Below are positions 1-5,786 of a stretch of DNA of 5,786 bases, one piece after another. The notes under the pieces are model-generated. The model was not told the DNA's origin, made no database searches, and worked only from the letters and a program-made list of their open reading frames with translations. A program made the position numbers and the translations under genes. The stretch comes from Nitrososphaerota archaeon (GTDB lineage Archaea > Thermoproteota > Nitrososphaeria_A > Caldarchaeales > Wolframiiraptoraceae): contig JAGGVM010000074.1 in NCBI GenBank assembly GCA_021157985.1, forward strand, positions 1-5,786, read 5' to 3'. Every line of letters starts with the position of its first letter. The stretch's first letter is position 1.

Positions 1-635
1 TCCGAAACCAAGGATCCAACATCGCCCAAGGTAAGGGCCACGACCTCGGATCCCAGCTCCATTAGCTTTTCGATCATCGCCTCGGCTTCGCGTTCACCCG
101 TCAAGACTTCGGCTTCCCTCCTCGAGACCCGGAGAACCCAAAGACCTGGAAAAGATACATCAAGTTTTCTGAGAACGATCGATCCACCCCACCTAAGGCT
201 CCTCATTATTCCCTGAGGATCTAATAAGACATGTCCATGCCTTCTAATAAGCGAGGTGATCTCGGAAGGAGTTATCTCGAAGGCGACCGGCCCGAGGTAA
301 ACAGCGTCGCCGGCAACGTTGCCCAGCTTCAGGTCTCCGGCCCTTGAAAGCATCCTGAGAACTCGTTCGCCGTTCAGATACTTTAACTGGAAGAAAGTGC
401 TCTTAACCGTTGAATCCGTTGAGACCCGGGAGACGTCTACGCCCGCATCGCTCAGGATCCTTAGATATGTTGATGGAAAATCCCGTCCGACGGTGGAGAC
501 CACTTTTACCCGAGCTCCCAGCCTGCTCGCGGCGATGGATGCATAGCAGGCGACGCCTCCCATAGACCGCCTCGACTCACCTTTCCTGATCAACTCGTCT
601 ATTGTTAGGTGGCCGGCTACAGTTACCTCGATCAT
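1..635 (-). CDS. PfkB/ribokinase-family sugar kinase, partial (C-terminus beyond left edge)
   Basis: This reading frame on the minus strand starts at the ATG at 635-633 and stays open for 211 codons to the window edge, so the C-terminal third is missing. It reads as a PfkB-type kinase, which transfers the ATP gamma-phosphate to a sugar, nucleoside or polyol in the cytoplasm. Visible family marks are the N-terminal GHLTID (residues 8-13), the glycine pair and helix GGVACYASIAASRLGA (26-41), TVGRDFP (48-54), LGPVAFEI (114-121), DPQGIMR (139-145), SRREAEVLTG (171-180), and LTLGDVGSL (201-209), which matches the usual strand before the active site. The GAGD anion-hole motif with the catalytic Asp would lie beyond the edge. 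The usual Asn of the NxxE motif is replaced by Ser171. An in-frame stop at 665-663 limits the start, and no ribosome binding site is visible, so the message may be nearly leaderless. The substrate cannot be told. The short N-terminus and DPQG..R recall archaeal PfkB proteins such as the Thermococcus myo-inositol 3-kinase, which is only a weak hint. Confidence 0.88.
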   Translation of the reverse strand, partial: MIEVTVAGHLTIDELIRKGESRRSMGGVACYASIAASRLGARVKVVSTVGRDFPSTYLRILSDAGVDVSRVSTDSTVKSTFFQLKYLNGERVLRMLSRAGDLKLGNVAGDAVYLGPVAFEITPSEITSLIRRHGHVLLDPQGIMRSLRWGGSIVLRKLDVSFPGLWVLRVSRREAEVLTGEREAEAMIEKLMELGSEVVALTLGDVGSLVS

Positions 636-661
636 CCAAGATAATTTTTCGGAAGAGATTC

Positions 662-669
662 GTTAAAAG
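662..669 (-). promoter_or_regulatory. Probable TATA box for the PfkB-family kinase
   Basis: Read on the minus strand this is CTTTTAAC. Its centre lies about 30 bases upstream of the kinase ATG at 635. With the usual archaeal spacing of about 25 bases from box to transcription start, the message would begin within a few bases of the ATG. That agrees with the absence of a Shine-Dalgarno sequence. It rests on position and composition only. Confidence 0.45.
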
Positions 670-678
670 CATTAGATC

Positions 679-690
679 AAAAAATTTAAC
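679..690 (+). promoter_or_regulatory. Probable A-rich BRE/TATA element for hom
   Basis: An A-run followed by ATTTAAC forms an AT-rich block in otherwise GC-richer sequence. The TTTAA core centres near 687, so transcription would start near 712-714 and leave a leader of about 10 bases before the hom ATG at 722. The core mirrors the GTTAAA at 662-667 on the opposite side of the divergent region. The call rests on composition and spacing. Confidence 0.45.
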
Positions 691-721
691 ATCGAGAAGG
701 CCCGGAAAACTTGGGAAGCTT

Positions 722-1705
722 ATGGAAGCGATTCTCGTGGGATTCGGGTTCATCGGGAGAAGCTTCCTCTCAGCCCTTAAAGAGAAAATACGAGTAATTG
801 AGAAAACTTTTCCAAATTTCAAGCTCACCGGAGCGGCTAATAAAAACGGATACGTCTTCGACGAAAACGGATTAGACCTAGCGAAGCTATCAGGGCTGAG
901 AGATCTCATCCAGTACCCGGGGAGATTCATCCGAGAGCCTGCCGTCGAATTGATCGAGAGAAGCGGCGCCGACGTCCTCATCGAAGCGACCCCGACGAAT
1001 ATAGTCGATGGTGAGCCTGGGCTGACTCACATAGTTAAGGCCGTGGAGAACGGGATGGACGTCGTCACGTCAAATAAGGGCCCCTTCGTCGTAGCCTTCG
1101 GGAAAATAATGAAGCTCGCGGAGAAAAGAGGAGTGGAGGTTTTGTACGAGGCGACCGTGGGAGGGGCGATCCCGATCTTCTCCCTCGCGAGGAATTGTTT
1201 AAGGGGCTCGAGGATAACGAGGGTTCAGGGAATACTCAACGGCACGACCAACTACATTCTAAGCAAGATGCATTTCGAGGAGATCGGTTTCGAAGAGGCT
1301 TTGAGGGAAGCTCAGGAGAAGGGCTTGGCCGAAACCGATCCATCCTACGACGTGGATGGAATAGACGCCGGATGCAAGATCGTGATCCTCGCCAACGCGC
1401 TTCTCGGAAAAAACATCACGATAAGAGACGTGAAGATAAGGGGGATAAGGGAGGTTACGATGGAGGAGATAATCGAGGCTAAGAGAAAGGGGATGGCCTT
1501 GAAACTCGTCGCAGAGGCGGGAGAGGAGTTCAAGGTCGAGACCAAGCCCATTCCGCTCGACAGCTCGCTATGCGTTCACGGATCGCTCAACGCGGTCAGG
1601 TTCGAGACCGATCTAGCCGGCGAGATAATAGTCATAGGCCATGGGGCTGGGAGGGAAACGGTCGCCGCGATGATCAACGACCTCCTCAGCCTGAGGCCTC
1701 GCTGA
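722..1705 (+). CDS. hom: Homoserine dehydrogenase, single-domain form without ACT
   Basis: The 327-residue enzyme reduces L-aspartate 4-semialdehyde to L-homoserine with NAD(P)H, the first step of the threonine/methionine branch, in the cytoplasm. The N-terminal Rossmann fold opens with VGFGFIGRS (residues 6-14). TSNKGP (116-121) holds conserved Lys119. The catalytic and dimerisation domain has TVGGAIPIF (145-153), GILNGTTNYIL (170-180) and the family signature GLAETDPSYDVDGIDAGCK (201-219) with catalytic Asp215 and Lys219. A GHGAGRETV segment (307-315) closes the protein. There is no C-terminal ACT domain and no fused aspartate kinase, so feedback control probably lies in the neighbouring LysC. 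No acidic residue ends the second strand (GAANKNG, 37-43), which would fit NADPH, but this is inference. I chose ATG 722 because the fold starts right after it. The frame continues upstream to a TTG at 602, but that extension would overlap the divergent kinase. GGGAAG at 713-718 is a weak, close ribosome binding site. Confidence 0.96.
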   Translation: MEAILVGFGFIGRSFLSALKEKIRVIEKTFPNFKLTGAANKNGYVFDENGLDLAKLSGLRDLIQYPGRFIREPAVELIERSGADVLIEATPTNIVDGEPGLTHIVKAVENGMDVVTSNKGPFVVAFGKIMKLAEKRGVEVLYEATVGGAIPIFSLARNCLRGSRITRVQGILNGTTNYILSKMHFEEIGFEEALREAQEKGLAETDPSYDVDGIDAGCKIVILANALLGKNITIRDVKIRGIREVTMEEIIEAKRKGMALKLVAEAGEEFKVETKPIPLDSSLCVHGSLNAVRFETDLAGEIIVIGHGAGRETVAAMINDLLSLRPR

Positions 1706-1751
1706 GCCCTTGAGAAGCCTGTTATTTCCCGGGCCTTACGCCGTTGTAACG

Positions 1752-1759
1752 TCTATAAG
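1752..1759 (+). promoter_or_regulatory. Probable TATA box for lysC (and asd)
   Basis: TCTATAAG stands out in the 97-base gap between hom and lysC. With a box-to-start distance of about 25 bases, transcription would start near 1780, giving a leader of roughly 20 bases that includes GAGG at 1790-1793, nine bases before the lysC ATG. This suggests lysC can be transcribed separately from hom, although read-through from hom is not excluded because no T-rich terminator is visible in the gap. Confidence 0.45.
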
Positions 1760-1802
1760 CGATGAGATCTGAGAGGCTTGAGAAGAACTGAGGCGAGCGC
1801 GG

Positions 1803-3191
1803 ATGCGCTACGTCATGAAGTTCGGCGGAAGCTGCATGAAGAACGGCGAGAACATACGGAGATCGGCTGAGATCGTTAAGCAGTATAGGGAGAAGGGGGG
1901 AGAAATAGTGACCATCACCTCCGCGATGTCCAGGGTCACGGACGAAATCTTGGATGCCTTGAAGAAGGCCGAGGATGGAAGAGAGGGGGAGATCGAGGAG
2001 TTCATCGGGAAACTCGCCGAAAAACATGAGGAAGCATGCAGAGAAGCGATAAACGACTCTCAGCTCAGGGAGGAGACCTGGAAGGAGGAGGAGGCGGAGA
2101 TCAACGAGCTCAGAAAGCTTCTATCGGTCATCGCGTATCTCAGGGAAGTCACTCCGAGGGTCAGAGACTACGCGCTCTCCTTCGGCGAAAGGCTCTCCAC
2201 GAGGATCTTCTGGGGATCGCTCCTAGACCTAGGTATCCGAGCTGAGTATCTACGCGGATGGGAAGCGGGTATAGTCACGAACGAGAACTTCGGATCAGCC
2301 CGACCCCTAATGACCGTCACCTATCGGGAGGTGAAGAAAAGGCTGACCCCATTACTTGAGAAAGGAATAGTCCCGGTGGTCACGGGCTTCATAGCCGCGA
2401 CACCTGAGGGAGTCGTCACGACCCTGGGAAGAGGCGGATCCGACTACTCGGCGACGATAATCGGCGCTGCCTTAGGGGTTGATGAGATAATTTTGTGGAA
2501 GGATGTGGAGGGAGTTATGACGGCTGATCCCAAGCTCGTTCCCGACGCGAGGACCGTTCCCCGCATGTCCTATGAAGAGGTTGTGGAGCTCGCCTACTTC
2601 GGAGCGCAGGTGATCCACCCCCTGGCCCTCGAACCCGCGTCAAGGGAGAACATACCGATAAGGGTGAAGAGCGTTTTCAATCCATCGGCTGAGGGAACCC
2701 TGATAACCAAGATCGCTGAGGGACCCACCGTCAAGGCTTTGACTATGATAAAGAACTCCGCGATAATCTTGGTTGGGGGAGCTGAGGCAGCGGAACCTTC
2801 GATGATCGCGCCGAAGGTCTTGAGCTTGATGCACGAGCTCGGGATCAGGGTTCTAATGCTCTCGCAGGCGTCGTCGCAGGCCAATATCTCGATCGCCATA
2901 CCGAAAGACGATTTGGATAGGGCTTTGAAGGCGATTAGATCGGGATTCGCCCCGGGAGAGGTTCAGATAGACCACGAGGAGGGGATATGCGTTATAGCGG
3001 TGATCGGGTCGGGGATGAGGGGTAAGCCGGGCGTGGCGGCTAAGATCTTCAACGCGGTCGCCGAGAAGGGGATAAACGTCAGGATGATAGCTCAGGGATC
3101 CTCCGAGCTCAACATCTCCTTCGCAGTCAGGGAAGAGGATGGAGTGAAAGCTCTCAGATCGCTTCACGAAGAATTCAGGTTAAACGCTTAA
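1803..3191 (+). CDS. lysC: Aspartate kinase with tandem ACT regulatory region
   Basis: The 462-residue enzyme phosphorylates L-aspartate with ATP to 4-phospho-L-aspartate, the entry step of the aspartate amino-acid family. The amino-acid kinase domain spans about residues 1-300. It has KFGGS (6-10) with catalytic Lys6, SFGER (126-130), [12 protein letters not shown] (206-217) for substrate and phosphate binding, [13 protein letters not shown] (232-244) in the nucleotide site, and YFGAQVIHP (265-273). Two ACT modules follow at about 312-383 and 394-460, seen in [12 protein letters not shown] (353-364), [20 protein letters not shown] (407-426) and [12 protein letters not shown] (429-440). Such ACT pairs bind lysine or threonine in known aspartate kinases, and the Methanocaldococcus jannaschii enzyme is threonine-sensitive. 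The effector here cannot be read from sequence, though the adjacent hom gene favours threonine. Length is normal for the monofunctional family. ATG 1803 is preceded by GAGG at 1790-1793; an ATG at 1815 would begin directly at MKFGGS and is less likely. asd follows after 46 bases. Confidence 0.97.
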   Translation: MRYVMKFGGSCMKNGENIRRSAEIVKQYREKGGEIVTITSAMSRVTDEILDALKKAEDGREGEIEEFIGKLAEKHEEACREAINDSQLREETWKEEEAEINELRKLLSVIAYLREVTPRVRDYALSFGERLSTRIFWGSLLDLGIRAEYLRGWEAGIVTNENFGSARPLMTVTYREVKKRLTPLLEKGIVPVVTGFIAATPEGVVTTLGRGGSDYSATIIGAALGVDEIILWKDVEGVMTADPKLVPDARTVPRMSYEEVVELAYFGAQVIHPLALEPASRENIPIRVKSVFNPSAEGTLITKIAEGPTVKALTMIKNSAIILVGGAEAAEPSMIAPKVLSLMHELGIRVLMLSQASSQANISIAIPKDDLDRALKAIRSGFAPGEVQIDHEEGICVIAVIGSGMRGKPGVAAKIFNAVAEKGINVRMIAQGSSELNISFAVREEDGVKALRSLHEEFRLNA

Positions 3192-3223
3192 TTCCCAGGA
3201 GAATTCAATATCTCGAAAAAAGC

Positions 3224-3229
3224 GGGAGG
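3224..3229 (+). promoter_or_regulatory. Strong ribosome binding site that fixes the asd TTG start
   Basis: GGGAGG lies eight bases upstream of TTG 3238 and is complementary to the anti-Shine-Dalgarno end of archaeal 16S rRNA. It decides for the non-ATG start, because no ATG or GTG occurs between the lysC stop and the first Rossmann strand of Asd. It is the clearest Shine-Dalgarno site in the window, as expected for a gene internal to a transcript. Confidence 0.75.
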
Positions 3230-3237
3230 AAAGAGCA

Positions 3238-4302
3238 TTGGATCGGTTGAAAGTAGCTTTGCTCGGCGCGACGGGCATGGTGGGCCAAAGATTCGTTAAA
3301 CTGCTCTCAAACCACGAGCTATTCGAGCTAACGGCTCTCGCCGCTTCCGAGAGATCGGCTGGAAAGAAATACGCGGATGCCGCGCATTGGTCTATTGAGG
3401 GAGATATACCCGAAGAAGCCGCCGAGATGAAAGTCGTCAGAGTGGATTCCGGTGAAATAATGAGCGAATTCGAAGTCGACCTAGTGTTCTCCGCGCTTCC
3501 CTCAGATGTCGCGAGAAAGATTGAGGCGGATTTCGCTGAGAAAGGCGTACCGGTGATAAGCGATGCGAGCGCTTACAGGATGGAGGACGATGTCCCGGTC
3601 CTCATCGCCGAGGTGAACCCGGAGCACCTCGACCTCGTGAAAGAGCAGAAGAAGCGTGGATGGAAGTCCTTCATAGTGACGAATCCCAACTGCACGACGA
3701 GCGTTCTCGCCCTGGCCCTCAAGCCCCTCGAGGAAGAGTTCGGCGTGAGGAGCGTGATCGTCTCAACCATGCAGGCCTTGTCCGGCGCCGGGTGGACGGG
3801 TGTCCCATCGATGGCTATACTCGATAACGTGATCCCATATATCAGAAACGAGGAGGAAAAAGTGGAGAGAGAGGCGCTTAAGATCCTTGGTAAAATCGAT
3901 GGATCGAAGGTTAAGCCGGCTGACTTCAAGATCTCTGCGAGCTGTCACAGGGTTAACGTGCTCGACGGCCACCTAGAAGCGATCTTCGTCGAACTCGAAG
4001 AGGAAGCTGAGCCGGAAGAGGTAGCGAAAGCTATGAGAAACTTCCGTGGAAGGCCTCAGGAGCTACATCTCCCAACCGCCCCGGATAAGCCGATAATCGT
4101 GAGAGAAGAGCCGGATAGGCCTCAGCCCAGGCTTGATAGGAACGCTGGTGGAGGCATGTCCATAGTAGTAGGGAGGATTAGAAAGGATCCCGTTCTCCCG
4201 AGAGGGGTGAAGTTCCTCGCCTTAGGCCATAACACGGTGAGAGGAGCCGCCGGTAACGCCGTTCTCAACGCGGAGCTCGCCCTGAAGGAAGGCTACCTCT
4301 GA
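3238..4302 (+). CDS. asd: Aspartate-semialdehyde dehydrogenase, archaeal/fungal type
   Basis: The 354-residue enzyme reduces 4-phospho-L-aspartate to L-aspartate 4-semialdehyde with NADPH, releasing phosphate; it uses the product of LysC and supplies Hom. The N-terminal dinucleotide fold has [12 protein letters not shown] (residues 8-19), and the [12 protein letters not shown] loop (34-45) is placed to bind the NADP phosphate. FSALPSDVA (84-92) and SDASAYRM (108-115) follow. The nucleophile is Cys152 in TNPNCTTS (148-155). The segment [15 protein letters not shown] (176-190) belongs to the same fold. [11 protein letters not shown] (235-245) carries substrate-binding Arg238 and acid-base His245. 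[14 protein letters not shown] (304-317) and [18 protein letters not shown] (329-346) complete the dimer-forming C-terminal part. These motifs place it with the archaeal/fungal branch rather than the Escherichia coli branch. Translation starts at TTG 3238, supported by the GGGAGG site eight bases upstream. No convincing promoter lies in the 46-base gap after lysC, so cotranscription is likely. All key residues are present. Confidence 0.96.
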   Translation: MDRLKVALLGATGMVGQRFVKLLSNHELFELTALAASERSAGKKYADAAHWSIEGDIPEEAAEMKVVRVDSGEIMSEFEVDLVFSALPSDVARKIEADFAEKGVPVISDASAYRMEDDVPVLIAEVNPEHLDLVKEQKKRGWKSFIVTNPNCTTSVLALALKPLEEEFGVRSVIVSTMQALSGAGWTGVPSMAILDNVIPYIRNEEEKVEREALKILGKIDGSKVKPADFKISASCHRVNVLDGHLEAIFVELEEEAEPEEVAKAMRNFRGRPQELHLPTAPDKPIIVREEPDRPQPRLDRNAGGGMSIVVGRIRKDPVLPRGVKFLALGHNTVRGAAGNAVLNAELALKEGYL

Positions 4303-4330
4303 AAAAGAATTCGAGGAAATCCGAGAGCTG

Positions 4331-4342
4331 TTTATTTTTATT
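4331..4342 (+). terminator. T-rich tract, probable transcription end after asd
   Basis: TTTATTTTTATT begins 29 bases after the asd stop codon. Archaeal RNA polymerase often terminates at T-rich tracts of the non-template strand without a stem-loop, and none is obvious here. The tract directly abuts the AT-rich block holding the probable pyk TATA box, so part of it may serve the promoter instead. Confidence 0.45.
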
Positions 4343-4345
4343 AAA

Positions 4346-4353
4346 CTTATAAG
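4346..4353 (+). promoter_or_regulatory. TATA box for pyk, leaderless geometry
   Basis: CTTATAAG, an eight-base palindrome, is centred about 27 bases upstream of the pyk ATG at 4377. That is the spacing at which archaeal transcription starts at or next to the A of the start codon, giving a leaderless message. ATTAAA just upstream could be part of the BRE. The nearest Shine-Dalgarno-like GAGG (4360-4363) is 13 bases from the ATG, too far to be convincing, which supports the leaderless reading. Confidence 0.6.
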
Positions 4354-4376
4354 AGGCTCGAGGCAGATTAGCGCCG

Positions 4377-5777
4377 ATGGCTAAAACCAAGATCGCGGTA
4401 ACTATTGGAACCGCCTCCAAGAATAAGAACGTAATCAAGGAGATGGCGGAGGCGGGTGCGAGCATATTCAGGATAAACTTCAGCCACGGAAACCCCCAGG
4501 AATGGAGGGAGATAGTAGAGACGATAAGGGAGGTTGAGTCAGAGCTCGGGAAGCACTTCGCCTTGATAGGCGATCTCAGGGGGCCGTCGGTTAGATTAGG
4601 TGATATCGCGAAGCCCATTGACGTGAAGAAGGGATCGATGATCAAGCTGGTTCTATCGAATTCGGCTTCAGGAGGTGAAGAAAACGTCGTTCCGCTTCCG
4701 AACGAGGTCGCGTTCAGGGCTCTGCGGAGGGGACACTTGATCTTAATGGATGATGGGAGGGCGGCGTTCAGGGTTGAGTCGGTTTCCCGATCCGAGGCAT
4801 CGTTGAAGGCTTTGACGGATGCGAAGATAACTTCGAGGAAGACGATGGTTATTCAGGGAAGAGGATTAGATTTACCCGCCATAACCTCGAGGGAGATAGA
4901 CGCGGTGAAGTTCGCCGTCGAGGAAGAGTTCGACTACATAGGCCTCAGCTACACCCGCGGAGAGGAAGAGATCTCGATGCTTAGAGGAATACTTCTATCA
5001 TTGGGAGCGGAGAGCCTCTCGATAATCGCGAAGATCGAGACGCCGATAGCCGTGAAAAAGCTCCCCGAAATCGTGGAAGCCGCCGACGCGATCCTCGTCG
5101 CGAGAGGAGATCTTGGAATGCACTTCCCACTCGAGGAAATTCCAAGTCTCCAGAAGAAGATAGTCGGAATGAGCATAGAGCATGGAAAACCGGTTATCGT
5201 GGCCACCCAGATACTCGGATCGATGATCGAAAACCCCATCCCGACAAGAAGCGAAGTCGTCGACGTGGTGTCCGCGCTAATGGATGGAGTCGACGCGCTC
5301 ATGCTCACAGGCGAGACAGCGATCGGCAAATACCCGGTTGAGACTGTGAGATGGCTGGCTAAGATAATTCAGAGGTATGAGGAAACGATCACTCCTCCAA
5401 GGAGGAAGATAGGTGAGGAAAGCGCGATAACGGATAAGTTCGCGGCGGGAATAGTCTCGCTCGCAGAGTCCCTGAACGCGATAATAGCGGTTTACACCAA
5501 GTCGGGGAGAACGGCTCAGAGGATAGCGAGCTTCAGGCCTAGATGCAAGATAATATCCGCTTCAGCCGATGACCGCACCCTCAGGAAGCTCGCCCTCATA
5601 AGGGGGATAGAAACGATTAAGGTATCGTCGAGGGATTACGAGGAGGGATTAAACGAGCTCGAGGAAGAGTTGAGGAAATCTGGGGAAGTGTCGGAGAACT
5701 CGACCGTCGTATTGACCTACGGCATGCGCGGCGAACCCGTCCACATAGTGAAGATCGTCCAGGTTAAGGTCGAGTAA
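4377..5777 (+). CDS. pyk: Pyruvate kinase, divergent, probably potassium-independent
   Basis: The 466-residue enzyme transfers phosphate from phosphoenolpyruvate to ADP, giving pyruvate and ATP in glycolysis. The A-domain barrel opens with KIAVTIGTAS (residues 5-14) and RINFSHG (32-38), which carries nucleotide- and cation-site residues Arg32, Asn34 and Ser36. DLRGPSVRLG (66-75) leads into the B domain (about 75-160, with LMDDGR at 123-128). The barrel resumes with the signature IIAKIETP (216-223), catalytic Lys219 and metal ligand Glu221, then ARGDLG (242-247) with metal ligand Asp245. VATQILGSMIENPIPTRSEV (275-294) and LMLTGETAIGKYPVE (308-322) follow. The C-terminal domain (about 350-466) has TKSGRTAQRIASFRP (374-388) and has no PEP-utilising extension. 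Length is near the 470 residues of Escherichia coli PykF. Oddities are Ser71, Leu67, Arg68 and Leu74 in the potassium-site region, a short loop near 160-168, and MHF in place of VEI after GDLG. It seems to have its own leaderless promoter. The stop lies nine bases from the window end. Confidence 0.94.
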   Translation: MAKTKIAVTIGTASKNKNVIKEMAEAGASIFRINFSHGNPQEWREIVETIREVESELGKHFALIGDLRGPSVRLGDIAKPIDVKKGSMIKLVLSNSASGGEENVVPLPNEVAFRALRRGHLILMDDGRAAFRVESVSRSEASLKALTDAKITSRKTMVIQGRGLDLPAITSREIDAVKFAVEEEFDYIGLSYTRGEEEISMLRGILLSLGAESLSIIAKIETPIAVKKLPEIVEAADAILVARGDLGMHFPLEEIPSLQKKIVGMSIEHGKPVIVATQILGSMIENPIPTRSEVVDVVSALMDGVDALMLTGETAIGKYPVETVRWLAKIIQRYEETITPPRRKIGEESAITDKFAAGIVSLAESLNAIIAVYTKSGRTAQRIASFRPRCKIISASADDRTLRKLALIRGIETIKVSSRDYEEGLNELEEELRKSGEVSENSTVVLTYGMRGEPVHIVKIVQVKVE

Positions 5778-5786
5778 AGAACTAGA

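Noticed and set aside
319..546. Plus-strand open frame of 75 codons inside the PfkB kinase
   Set aside because: It is the complement of a clear PfkB coding region, has no recognisable motif and no ribosome binding site.
602..721. N-terminal extension of homoserine dehydrogenase from TTG 602
   Set aside because: The extra 40 residues are basic and low in family resemblance, would overlap the start of the divergent kinase, and would begin upstream of the probable promoter; the Rossmann fold begins right after ATG 722.
577..981. Minus-strand open frame of 134 codons across the kinase start and hom
   Set aside because: It is antisense to strongly conserved hom motifs and crosses the divergent promoter; composition-driven shadow.
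1684..1696. Small hairpin CCTCA-GCC-TGAGG near the end of hom as a terminator
   Set aside because: The five-base stem lies inside conserved-length coding sequence and has no following T-run; the symmetry is explained by the GAGG-rich codon style.
2594..3167. Minus-strand open frames of 64 to 104 codons inside lysC
   Set aside because: They are reverse complements of the kinase end and ACT region, with no family motifs and no initiation signals.
3192..3237. Separate promoter for asd
   Set aside because: The gap holds an A-run and a strong ribosome binding site but no TATA-like box at a fitting distance; cotranscription with lysC is simpler.
4949..5329. Minus-strand frame of 126 codons, serine/isoleucine-rich, inside pyk
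   Set aside because: The Ser/Ile richness follows from reading GA-rich and GAT/GAC-rich codons backwards; it is antisense to the catalytic core of pyruvate kinase.

Overview
The window looks like chromosomal DNA of a thermophilic archaeon. The codon style is rich in AGG/AGA, ATA and GAG. The genes are preceded by TATA-like boxes placed as in archaeal promoters, and both a Shine-Dalgarno-led start and a probable leaderless start are present. The single-domain homoserine dehydrogenase and the divergent pyruvate kinase also fit an archaeon. A TACK-type lineage (Thermoproteota or Korarchaeota-like) is my guess, but the sequence alone does not fix the phylum.

Layout. Positions 1-635 hold the N-terminal two thirds of a PfkB/ribokinase-family sugar kinase on the minus strand, cut off by the left window edge. 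An 86-base divergent promoter region (636-721) separates it from four plus-strand genes: homoserine dehydrogenase (hom, 722-1705), aspartate kinase with a tandem ACT region (lysC, 1803-3191), aspartate-semialdehyde dehydrogenase (asd, 3238-4302) and pyruvate kinase (pyk, 4377-5777). No non-coding stretch exceeds 100 bases. I saw no RNA gene, mobile element, CRISPR array or phage gene.

How the genes work together. LysC phosphorylates aspartate, Asd reduces aspartyl phosphate to the semialdehyde, and Hom reduces the semialdehyde to homoserine, the branch point to threonine and methionine. The three enzymes for aspartate to homoserine are therefore adjacent on one strand. LysC carries the ACT region and is the likely feedback-control point; Hom has no ACT domain. 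The homoserine kinase and threonine synthase genes are not in the window. asd follows lysC by 46 bases with a strong ribosome binding site, so the two are probably cotranscribed. lysC and pyk each have their own TATA-like box, and a T-rich tract separates asd from pyk.

I see no new biological system here; this is ordinary housekeeping metabolism. The most interesting point is the pyruvate kinase. Its potassium-site residues do not match the potassium-dependent pattern, and the usual GVNLPG loop appears shortened, while the catalytic lysine and metal ligands remain. The near-symmetric divergent promoter between the PfkB kinase and hom is a smaller point.
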